Below, in pieces: positions 6,588 to 13,454 of a DNA stretch of 24,415 nucleotides (its first letter is position 1; each line of letters begins with the position of its first letter). The notes under the pieces are model-generated. The model was not told the origin of the DNA. It searched no databases and saw nothing but the letters and a program-made list of their open reading frames with translations. This DNA is from Sabulitectum sp964604135. Lineage in GTDB: Bacteria > Fermentibacterota > Fermentibacteria > Fermentibacterales > JCC-6. The stretch covers positions 1 to 24,415 of the forward strand of contig CAZRXU010000030.1 of the NCBI GenBank assembly GCA_964604135.1, in the 5' to 3' direction. Made by a program: the position numbers and the translations under genes.

Positions 6588-7037
6588 ATGAAGAAACTAA
6601 CCGGTGCGGCAGGTTTGCTTACTCTGTTACTTGGGTCTGGAACTGCATTTGCAGGCGATCCTTACGGGGAAATGGTTGAATCTGCTGTTTCGAACCCAGT
6701 GGTGCTGACTTTTGCATTCATTATCTGGTTCGTAACTATTGCTTTTATTATTGCAGCCCAGTGGAAACTGTACGTAAAAGCCGGAGAACCAGGCTGGGCA
6801 GCCCTGGTTCCTGTGTACAACATGATAGTTATGATGAAAATTGCAGGGAAACCGGAATGGTGGGTAATTCTGTTGTTTATTCCCATCGCCAACTTTATAG
6901 CAGCAATAATTATGTACTTTGGCCTGGCCAGAAACTTCGGAAGAAGCGATGGGTTTGCTGTGGGTCTGATTTTCCTTCCGTACATCTTCCTGCTGATACT
7001 GGGGTTCGGAAGTTCAAGATACGTTCCTGTGGCCTGA
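6588..7037 (+). CDS. DUF5684-like integral membrane protein with signal peptide
   Basis: This protein of about 149 residues has an N-terminal signal-type hydrophobic segment ending in a plausible TAFA-GD cleavage site, then three further membrane spans. The WKLYVKAGEPGWAALVPVYN segment followed by IAGKPEWWVILLFIPIAN matches my memory of DUF5684 proteins, whose function is unknown. Two adjacent ATG codons (6585, 6588) compete. The GAGGAGG SD at 6577-6583 leaves only one base before the first and four before the second, so 6588 is preferred; the alternative adds one residue. It is a single-gene unit with its own likely promoter and a hairpin terminator downstream. The protein would sit in the inner membrane. 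Confidence 0.75.
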   Translation: MKKLTGAAGLLTLLLGSGTAFAGDPYGEMVESAVSNPVVLTFAFIIWFVTIAFIIAAQWKLYVKAGEPGWAALVPVYNMIVMMKIAGKPEWWVILLFIPIANFIAAIIMYFGLARNFGRSDGFAVGLIFLPYIFLLILGFGSSRYVPVA

Positions 7038-7062
7038 CCCTGTAACAGAATCTGAATAAAAC

Positions 7063-7088
7063 CCCTTGATGGCATTACCCATGAAGGG
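7063..7088. terminator. Bidirectional terminator hairpin between convergent genes
   Basis: CCCTTGATGG (7063-7072) pairs with CCATGAAGGG (7079-7088) except for one G-G mismatch, around a 6-base loop. On the minus strand it is followed by GGTTTTATT; on the plus strand a T-rich stretch follows. It sits between the stop at 7037 and the minus-strand stop at 7090. Confidence 0.6.
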
Positions 7089-7089
7089 A

Positions 7090-7494
7090 TTACTCTTTTA
7101 CTGTATATGTGTAAACAGACCTTGGCGGAACTTCCTGTATCAGTTTTACTTTCAGCTCTCTTACAGTCAGAACCTCATCACCGGGAAACATTACTGATTC
7201 AGGGTCTTCCCTTGTATCACTGTTCGGGTCACGAACCTCTACGCTGTAAAGAAAACCTCTTTGTGAACCATCCTGCGTCAAGGTAACTGTTTTCAGTCCG
7301 GTTTCTGTGTGTTCATTTACCTCAATCTGCACATGAACCGGTTTGTGAGAGAAAGCCATTGCCAGCGTTTTGCTGAGAGTAATTGTTGACCCTGCCCGAA
7401 TTGTATTCAACACTGCAGGGCTGCCATGATACCAGCGGAAACTGTTCTTCACGTCTGGAGTAACCTGTGGAGCTTCCCAGTTCATCTGCTTCAA
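7090..7494 (-). CDS. Small protein resembling the ADP-ribosyltransferase fold (Arr/KptA-like)
   Basis: This 134-residue protein begins at a TTG (7494) placed 5 bases after a perfect AGGAGGG; the first in-frame ATG (7485) would be 14 bases away. The pattern suggests the compact ADP-ribosyltransferase fold. A WYHGSP motif with H23 would be the NAD-binding histidine strand. GSTITLSKTLAMAFSHKP follows at 35-52, an FLYSVEV strand at 81-87 may carry the Tyr, and EVLTVREL at 107-114 may carry the acidic residue. I recall similar small YHGS proteins with a TITQ...FSHKP core in other bacteria, without a settled function. It stands alone, with no toxin-immunity partner or secretion signal. Possible roles are nucleotide or small-molecule ADP-ribosylation or a non-catalytic NAD fold. 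Coding status is secure; family is inferred. Confidence 0.6.
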   Translation of the reverse strand: MKQMNWEAPQVTPDVKNSFRWYHGSPAVLNTIRAGSTITLSKTLAMAFSHKPVHVQIEVNEHTETGLKTVTLTQDGSQRGFLYSVEVRDPNSDTREDPESVMFPGDEVLTVRELKVKLIQEVPPRSVYTYTVKE

Positions 7495-7559
7495 AAAGCC
7501 CTCCTTTCATACTGTAAAAACACAGGTTTTCACTTTCTTCCTGTTTGCAATATATATAC

Positions 7560-7568
7560 ATTGTAACA
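7560..7568 (-). promoter_or_regulatory. Possible extended -10 promoter for the YHGS protein gene
   Basis: On the minus strand TG-T-TACAAT (7568-7560) is an extended -10 element about 65 bases upstream of the TTG start. The -35 region is poor. In the same gap CTGTA-N8-TACAG (7598-7615) forms a short dyad upstream of the FIST gene. Confidence 0.25.
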
Positions 7569-7638
7569 GGGTGCTTTCTTCGTAGCACGCTCTGGTACTG
7601 TACTGTGCCATACAGGAAAGCACAAGAGGGGGGTGGCA

Positions 7639-8796
7639 GTGAAAACTGTATCGTGTTTTTCCATGAACATGGATCCGTACCGTGCCGGAATAGAACTGGC
7701 AGAGAAACTTGTTGCGATTAAACCAGAGGTTGTCTTTCTCTTCCCGACCATACACTACAATGGCTCTACCGAAATGGTTGAAGCCATATACGATGTTCTG
7801 GGCAGCGATGAAACCATCCTTATCGGAAACACTGTTGACGGCTTCTACGAACGGAAAAAAGTAGCAGGGGTTGGTGTTTCAGCTCTCGGGCTTAATTCAG
7901 ATGGTGGCGTAAACTGGCATCTGAAATATGAGAAGGGAATAGGAGAATCTCCCTTTGCTGCTACAGAAAAGTGCATAAACGACCTGAATGCAGAATGTGG
8001 AAACAGTGTACCCTCACTCTATTTTCTTGCTTCAGATTTCCGAACAGACAGTGACGAAATAGTTGCAGCTCTAGCTAAAACAGCCACCGGGCCCGTGGTG
8101 GGAGGTCTTGCCGGAGACGACTATTCATTTCATAAGTGTTTTGTTTATGCAAACAGAGAAGTTCTGACAGATAGCATTGCAGTTCTTTCAATGGACGGAA
8201 CATTCTCTTTTGACATCAGTGTGGCAAACTCTCTTCAACCTGAGGGCAATCCGGGTACAATAACTGAATGCAGTGGAACTGAGGTTCAGTCAATAGACAA
8301 CATTCCTGCAATGGATTTCATTGACAGAGAACTTGGCAAACCCCTTGAAGCTGTGGATCAGGGCACCATTGTTTTTAAACTCATTGAAGACGAGAACCCC
8401 AGCGAGCACAAGATAACAGCTCTGCGTCTGCCTGATGACAGAATGAAAAACAACAGCATCAAACTCTCTGCAGGGATTCAACAGGGCAGGCACATTCAGG
8501 TTTGTCTGGCACCTCCCGAGAAAATACTTCAGGATGTAAGAGATATCGGCAGTTCACTGGACAATCTTTCCTTTTCTCCCGTTGCGGCCATTATAGTGAG
8601 CTGTGCAGGGCGGAAAAAAGTGCTTGCAGATGATACCGGGAACGAAGTTAAGGAAGTGCTGCAGTGCTGCCCCAGCCTGAAGGCTCTGGTCGGATTCCCT
8701 TCCTTCGGAGAATTCGGCCCCCTTAAAAAGCACGGTGGATACTCCCGACCCATGGCGCACAACATGACTTTCATTCTGCTGCTGATCGGAGACTAG
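7639..8796 (+). CDS. FIST domain signal-sensing protein
   Basis: This cytosolic protein of about 385 residues consists of a FIST N domain (about residues 25-215) and a FIST C domain (about 230-375). FIST domains are predicted small-ligand sensors in bacterial signalling. Supporting features are the N-terminal hydrophobic strand PEVVFLFPTIHYNG, the GNTVDGFYERKKVAGVGVSAL region, the glycine-rich GPVVGGLAGDDYSF turn, and the C-terminal ALVGFPSFGEFGP motif that resembles the G-F-x-x-GE ending of FIST C. The GTG at 7639 is preferred over the GTG at 7633 because GAGGGG at 7626-7631 is then 7 bases away. It is 3 bases upstream of a hybrid histidine kinase, and FIST genes are commonly linked to kinases, so the two should work together. 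Confidence 0.85.
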   Translation: MKTVSCFSMNMDPYRAGIELAEKLVAIKPEVVFLFPTIHYNGSTEMVEAIYDVLGSDETILIGNTVDGFYERKKVAGVGVSALGLNSDGGVNWHLKYEKGIGESPFAATEKCINDLNAECGNSVPSLYFLASDFRTDSDEIVAALAKTATGPVVGGLAGDDYSFHKCFVYANREVLTDSIAVLSMDGTFSFDISVANSLQPEGNPGTITECSGTEVQSIDNIPAMDFIDRELGKPLEAVDQGTIVFKLIEDENPSEHKITALRLPDDRMKNNSIKLSAGIQQGRHIQVCLAPPEKILQDVRDIGSSLDNLSFSPVAAIIVSCAGRKKVLADDTGNEVKEVLQCCPSLKALVGFPSFGEFGPLKKHGGYSRPMAHNMTFILLLIGD

Positions 8797-8799
8797 AAG

Positions 8800-11070
8800 A
8801 TGAAAAACCTGTTCATCAGCCTCATCCCCGATCCACCACAGGGTTTTGAGTTAAGAACACCATCCAGAAGAGACCTGCTGGGAAACCGTGTGGCAATTCT
8901 CTGCAACTCTCCCGATGAAGCACTTTCTCTTATGCACGATTTTAAAAAACGTGTATACGGCCTCATTATTACGGAAAGCAGTACATTCTATCACTCAATG
9001 ATTGGAGTGGAACTGTGGCATCTGGAAATACCTGTAACAAAACTGCCCGATCTGCAGAAAATTGCTGAATACCTGCTGGATGTAATGTCACACGGACAGG
9101 CTGCTCTGGACGAAAACAGTAATCTGAAAGCCGAGCTTGAGCTAAGCAGAAAAAACCAGAAGCAGACGCAGACAAGCTACAACCAGAGTACGGAAAGGCT
9201 CCGTGCCAGAGTTTCAGAAATACATCACATCTTCGATAATTCGCAATTCGGCATTTTCCGAACCGACATCAGCGGTAAAATTATTCTGGCCAATCCGGCT
9301 CTTTCAAAAATTCTGGGTTACGACTCACTTCAGGCAATAAACGAGGTGGGGTTGCCAAGCATCTACCAGCGCAGGTCTGATCGGAAACGGCTTCTGGAAC
9401 TGGTAAAACAGGGTCCGGTAAGAGAGTTTGAAACCACTTTAATCAGATCAGATGGCACCGTTATTGACACTCTCGTTACTGTTTACCCAGTGCTGGGCGA
9501 AGATGGCCAGCTTAAGTTTCTCGAGGGCAATCTTACAGACATTACAGAAAAAAAGCAGGCAGCCAGAGAACTCCACAACCTTCGAACACACCTTTCCCGA
9601 ATAATCGATTCTATGCCTTCAATTCTCATGGGTGTTGATACAAACGGAATGGTTACCCTGTGGAACAAAACAGCGGAACACAATACCGGCCTGTCTGCCG
9701 AGAAGGCCGAAGGGAAGTATCTTGCTGAAGTATTTCCAAGGATGTCTTCCGAAATGGAGAAAATTGCAGCCAGTATCAATACAGGAGAGGTAATACAGGT
9801 TCAGAAGAAAGCGATTTTCTCCGGTAAAAGTACATGTCGCGAGGATATCACCATTTTCCCCCTGAGGGGAGATGATATAGACGGCGCTGTCATCCGGATC
9901 GATGACGTAAGCAAGGAATGCGAGCTGGAAGAGCAGCTGAACCACAGCAGGAAGATGGACGCCATCGGCCAGCTTGCAGGTGGAATAGCTCACGACTTCA
10001 ATAATGTTCTGGGAGCAATTATAGGTGCAGCAGAGCTTTTGCAATCTCCAGACGCAGGTCTTAACTCTGAAGCTTCCGATCTAGTAGATATGATACTTCA
10101 GGCAGGCACAAGGGCAGCAGATCTTACAGCTAAACTGCTGGCTTTCGGTCGAAAGGGGAAAATAACTTCTTCAGTGGTAGATATTCACGAAATCATAGAC
10201 AATACAGTATCTATCCTGGCAAGCACCATCAACAAGATCGTTACAATTTCTGTAAGCAAAAAAGCTGCCGTACACACCATTGCCGGAGATGCATCAGGTT
10301 TGCAGAATGCACTTATCAACATGGGCATTAACGCCAGCAATGCCATGCCCGACGGTGGTTCTATTTTTATTTCAACTGATAATACATACCTTGATCCCAT
10401 ATACTGTGAAAGAAGCTCTTTTGAAATTGAACCAGGGGAATACGTGGAAATACAGATGAGAGATACAGGATGCGGAATACCCAGGGAAAACATCAGAAAG
10501 ATTTTTGAACCGTTCTTCACCACCAGCGAGCAGGAATCTGGAACCGGTCTGGGCCTTGCTGCGGTGTACGGTACCGTGCAGGATCATCAAGGAGCAATCA
10601 GCGTTTACAGCGAAGATGGCAAAGGCTCTTTGTTTAAGATCATGCTGCCCTGCTCTTATAGGGAAACAGCTGCCATTCAGATAAGCCCTGATGTGGTAAC
10701 AGGTTCAGGAAAGATTCTTCTGGTTGACGACGAAGAACTCATAAGGGTAACAGGAAAACTCATGCTGGAAGAAATGGGTTACACAGTTCTGCTTGCAGAA
10801 AACGGGAAAGCAGCAGTTGAGCTGTTCAAACAGGTATTCAATGACATCGATCTGGTTGTGATGGATATGGTGATGCCAGAAATGAACGGCGGTGATGCGT
10901 TTGAAGAAATGTACAGGATTGACCCCACCTGTAAAGTTATCATTTCATCGGGTTTTTCAAAATCAAGAGACATAGATGAACTTAAGAAAAACGGGCTTTC
11001 CGGATTTATTCAGAAACCTTTCAGAAATTCACAGCTGAGCCAGCTTCTGGCGGAAGTTCTTTCGAACTGA
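8800..11070 (+). CDS. Soluble PAS-PAS hybrid sensor histidine kinase with C-terminal receiver domain
   Basis: This 756-residue protein has no membrane segment. Residues 1-105 form an unrecognised N-terminal domain; about 105-140 is a coiled coil. PAS domains lie at about 140-250 (ending LEGNLTDITEKK) and 262-380. The HisKA dimerisation domain carries GGIAHDFNN with phospho-acceptor H398. The ATPase domain spans about 495-617, with INASNAMPDGG (N box), DTGCGIP (G1) and GTGLGLA (G2). The receiver domain spans about 638-754, with LLVDDEE, phospho-acceptor D689 in VMDMVMPE, and K739 in QKPF. It autophosphorylates and passes phosphate to its own receiver, probably towards a phosphotransfer protein elsewhere, since no output domain or regulator is adjacent. 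It starts 3 bases after the FIST gene, so FIST is the likely input partner. Confidence 0.95.
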   Translation: MKNLFISLIPDPPQGFELRTPSRRDLLGNRVAILCNSPDEALSLMHDFKKRVYGLIITESSTFYHSMIGVELWHLEIPVTKLPDLQKIAEYLLDVMSHGQAALDENSNLKAELELSRKNQKQTQTSYNQSTERLRARVSEIHHIFDNSQFGIFRTDISGKIILANPALSKILGYDSLQAINEVGLPSIYQRRSDRKRLLELVKQGPVREFETTLIRSDGTVIDTLVTVYPVLGEDGQLKFLEGNLTDITEKKQAARELHNLRTHLSRIIDSMPSILMGVDTNGMVTLWNKTAEHNTGLSAEKAEGKYLAEVFPRMSSEMEKIAASINTGEVIQVQKKAIFSGKSTCREDITIFPLRGDDIDGAVIRIDDVSKECELEEQLNHSRKMDAIGQLAGGIAHDFNNVLGAIIGAAELLQSPDAGLNSEASDLVDMILQAGTRAADLTAKLLAFGRKGKITSSVVDIHEIIDNTVSILASTINKIVTISVSKKAAVHTIAGDASGLQNALINMGINASNAMPDGGSIFISTDNTYLDPIYCERSSFEIEPGEYVEIQMRDTGCGIPRENIRKIFEPFFTTSEQESGTGLGLAAVYGTVQDHQGAISVYSEDGKGSLFKIMLPCSYRETAAIQISPDVVTGSGKILLVDDEELIRVTGKLMLEEMGYTVLLAENGKAAVELFKQVFNDIDLVVMDMVMPEMNGGDAFEEMYRIDPTCKVIISSGFSKSRDIDELKKNGLSGFIQKPFRNSQLSQLLAEVLSN

Positions 11071-11084
11071 ATATACACTGACAG

Positions 11085-11483
11085 TCAGTTTGTGTTCCGG
11101 TTGTTCCGTATCTGTGTTTTAACCACAACACCATTTTCAACGCCGATAAGCAGATCCTGTTCATGTACCTGTCGGGAACCTCTGCGCACCCCTTCAAGAA
11201 CAGAACCCTGCGGAATCACCAGCTCTCCTGTAAACCAGTCTGCCAGAACAGGTGCCTTGCCCCTTATCATGTACATACCTTCTATTTCGACAAGATAAAG
11301 CCTGCCGTCAGTTACTTCCCAGGTGCCCCGATACTTCCTCCAGCACGCAGAAGTAACGGCAATGGAGTGTTCCGGTACATCTACAACAGCAATTCTTCTA
11401 TCTTTCGCCGGAATAGCAGGAGTGTTCTCCATTGTTCCCATCTCGCCGTTAAGAATCAGCTTTTCTTGAACCTGTACAGTCAT
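11085..11483 (-). CDS. Conserved-looking protein of unknown function, 132 residues
   Basis: I do not assign a family. The protein is soluble and beta-rich. It has an ACWRKYRGTWEVTDGRLYLVEI segment split by my reading into ACWRKYRGTW and DGRLYLVEIEG (about residues 46-70), then a PVLADWFTGEL motif (about 78-88) and an EQDLLIGVENGVVV motif near the C-terminus. I recall small bacterial proteins sharing the CWRGY...TWEI...L..V and ADWFTG pattern, some described only as hypothetical. The ATG at 11483 has AGGAG 4 bases upstream. It lies 22 bases after the YaiI-type gene and is probably cotranscribed with it. It converges on the histidine kinase gene with 14 bases between the stops. No signal peptide. 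Confidence 0.75.
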   Translation of the reverse strand: MTVQVQEKLILNGEMGTMENTPAIPAKDRRIAVVDVPEHSIAVTSACWRKYRGTWEVTDGRLYLVEIEGMYMIRGKAPVLADWFTGELVIPQGSVLEGVRRGSRQVHEQDLLIGVENGVVVKTQIRNNRNTN

Positions 11484-11505
11484 CCGGCTCCTGTCATAAA
11501 AAGAC

Positions 11506-11970
11506 TCATGATTTCAAACCTTCTTTTCTGCGAACCTTCACAATCATTTCATCCAGCGCCTGAAGAAATCTGGAACGGTCTTTTTTCGCGAAAGGCTTGG
11601 GACCTCCTGTTACCATTCCCTGTTCTCTCAAATCTGTAAGAAGGTTCCGGAGGGACAGAGCATTTCCAATATTGCCTTCCGTAAAAGGCCGCCCTGTGTT
11701 GCCCAGAACCTGTGCGCCCTTCTTAATACATCTGGAGGCCAGAGGTATATCTCCTGAAATAACAATATCATCAGTTCCGACATTCTCTACTATCCAGTCA
11801 TCGGCAACATCTGCCCCTTTGTCTACAACCACCAGATCGAGCCAGCTTGAAGCAGGGATTCTCATCCATGAGTTGGACACAAGGGTGACCTTGAGCCCAT
11901 ACCTCTTTGCCACTTTAAATATTTCCTGCTTAACAGGGCACGCATCTGCATCTACAAAGATATGAAGCAA
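11506..11970 (-). CDS. yaiI: YaiI/YqxD family protein (UPF0178, DUF188)
   Basis: This 154-residue cytosolic protein belongs to a widespread family of unknown biochemical role. Its acidic pattern resembles PIN-like nucleases. The family signatures are clear: the N-terminal HIFVDADACPVK, VVDKGADVADDWIV, DIVISGDIPLA and the GGPKPF segment near residue 122. Length equals the family norm. The TTG at 11970 is the only start that keeps the conserved first strand, and it has only a weak GAGAG upstream. A good minus-strand promoter lies at 12042-12014. Acidic residues in VDADACP, DKGADVADDW and SGDIPLA could form a metal site, which is inference from the family pattern. It leads a two-gene unit with the unknown 132-residue protein. 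Confidence 0.92.
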   Translation of the reverse strand: MLHIFVDADACPVKQEIFKVAKRYGLKVTLVSNSWMRIPASSWLDLVVVDKGADVADDWIVENVGTDDIVISGDIPLASRCIKKGAQVLGNTGRPFTEGNIGNALSLRNLLTDLREQGMVTGGPKPFAKKDRSRFLQALDEMIVKVRRKEGLKS

Positions 11971-12013
11971 ATCTCAACTCTCTTTCCACAGCTCGTTCAG
12001 CCGATTTTAAAGC

Positions 12014-12042
12014 AGAATACTACCGGAAACGACGTTGGTCAA
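12014..12042 (-). promoter_or_regulatory. Promoter of the yaiI unit
   Basis: On the minus strand TTGACC (12042-12037) and TATTCT (12019-12014) are 17 bases apart, giving a leader of about 37 bases to the TTG at 11970. A GTTGGTCAAC dyad (12034-12043) overlaps the -35 box. It sits in the 125-base divergent gap upstream of the xdh operon and could serve as an operator for either direction. Confidence 0.45.
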
Positions 12043-12095
12043 CACCGACAGTACCTGCACAGCTGATATTGGGTTATTGTTGTGGAGGAGGGAAA

Positions 12096-13454
12096 ATGGT
12101 ATCATTTTTGTGCAACAACAGCGAAACAACAGTGGACTGTGCTGAAGGGCTGCCGGTGCTTGACTGGATTCGATCACAGCCCCACCTGCCAGGCACAAAA
12201 GAGGGCTGCAGGGAAGGCGACTGCGGTGCCTGTACCGTTGTAGTAGGAAAACCTGGAGCCTGCGGCGTAGAGTACTCTGCAGTCTGCTCCTGCCTTTTGC
12301 CCATGGGAGAAATCGATGGTTGCCACCTTGTAACCATAGAGGGGCTCACATCAGATGACAAGCTTACCCCGTTCCAGCAGTCTTTTTACACTGAAGGAGC
12401 CTCACAGTGCGGTTTCTGCACACCGGGAATGATAATGAGCCTTACAGGATGTCTTCTGGGAACACAGGAACCAACAGTTTCCACTGCAATGGAATCTCTT
12501 AACGGAAATATCTGCAGGTGCACGGGCTACGTTGCGGTGAAAAGAGCTGTAGACAGTGTAATGAACAGCTTTCCGCTGAAATCAGGCAATCGAATTGAAA
12601 CACTTATTAAAGAAGGACATATTCCATCATATTTCAGCACTGTCGAAGAAAGACTGAAGCAGCTGCCATTAAAAGTTTCCAACACTGATTCCATCCTGGT
12701 TGCCGGAGGCACGGATATCTACGTACATTCAAGTGAGATACTCTCCGGTAAAAATCCCGACTTCCTGGCACAAAGAGATGGTTTTAAGTGTATTCGTACA
12801 AGCGACGGAAAGGTGAAAATCGGCGCCGGAGTAACTCTGAAACAGCTCAGAGAATCACAGGTGCTTGCCGGCATTCTTCCCGGGTTGAAAGACTTTCTTC
12901 TGAAAGTGTCATCTACACAGATCAGATCCAGAGCCACTGTTGGCGGAAACATCGTAAATGCATCTCCCATTGCAGACATAGCAGTGGTGCTGCTTGCTCT
13001 CGATACAACAGTAACCGTTTCCAAGAGGTCTATGCCCCTCCACAAATTCTACCTGGGCTACAAAAAACTCAATATGAATCCGGAAGAAATTCTTACTTCT
13101 GTATCTTTTCCCGTACCGCAGCGCGGTTCTGTTCTTTCTTCCCTGAAAGTAAGTAAACGGGAATACCTCGACATTGCCAGCGTTAATTCCTCCATGCTCT
13201 TTGCAGTTGAAAAAGGTGTACTAGAGCATGTTCGGTTGTCGGCCGGAGGTGTGGCTCCTGTACCCCTGCTTCTTGAAAAAACTGGTGCGTTCCTCTACGG
13301 GAAAACCATTTCCGAAGAAATCATCAGCGCAGCCTGCACAATTGCCGCAGACGAGGTCATACCTATCAGCGATATCAGAGGTTCCAGGGAGTACAAAACA
13401 CAACTGCTGAAAGCACAGATCAAAGCTCACCTCACAAGAGGCCTGAAACAATGA
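12096..13454 (+). CDS. xdhA: Xanthine dehydrogenase small subunit, [2Fe-2S] plus FAD domains
   Basis: This 452-residue cytosolic subunit carries electrons from the molybdenum site through two [2Fe-2S] clusters to FAD and on to NAD+ or another acceptor. The plant-ferredoxin-type cluster has C38, C43, C46 and C66. The second cluster has C105 and C108 (QCGFCTPGM) plus C140 and C142 (NICRCTGY). The FAD domain (about 190-450) shows VAGGTDIYV and TVGGNIVNASPIAD. This fused arrangement resembles Rhodobacter XdhA rather than the separate FAD and FeS subunits of E. coli. The ATG at 12096 is chosen for a very strong GGAGGAGGG at 12084-12092; the frame is open upstream but codons there lie over the SD. 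Its stop overlaps the next start (ATGA). Confidence 0.95.
   Translation: MVSFLCNNSETTVDCAEGLPVLDWIRSQPHLPGTKEGCREGDCGACTVVVGKPGACGVEYSAVCSCLLPMGEIDGCHLVTIEGLTSDDKLTPFQQSFYTEGASQCGFCTPGMIMSLTGCLLGTQEPTVSTAMESLNGNICRCTGYVAVKRAVDSVMNSFPLKSGNRIETLIKEGHIPSYFSTVEERLKQLPLKVSNTDSILVAGGTDIYVHSSEILSGKNPDFLAQRDGFKCIRTSDGKVKIGAGVTLKQLRESQVLAGILPGLKDFLLKVSSTQIRSRATVGGNIVNASPIADIAVVLLALDTTVTVSKRSMPLHKFYLGYKKLNMNPEEILTSVSFPVPQRGSVLSSLKVSKREYLDIASVNSSMLFAVEKGVLEHVRLSAGGVAPVPLLLEKTGAFLYGKTISEEIISAACTIAADEVIPISDIRGSREYKTQLLKAQIKAHLTRGLKQ

Noticed and set aside
11077..11089. Perfect palindrome ACTGACAGTCAGT between the hybrid kinase and the 132-residue gene
   Set aside because: As RNA it gives only a 5-bp stem with a 3-base loop and no T-run, too weak to call a terminator. 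It may be chance.
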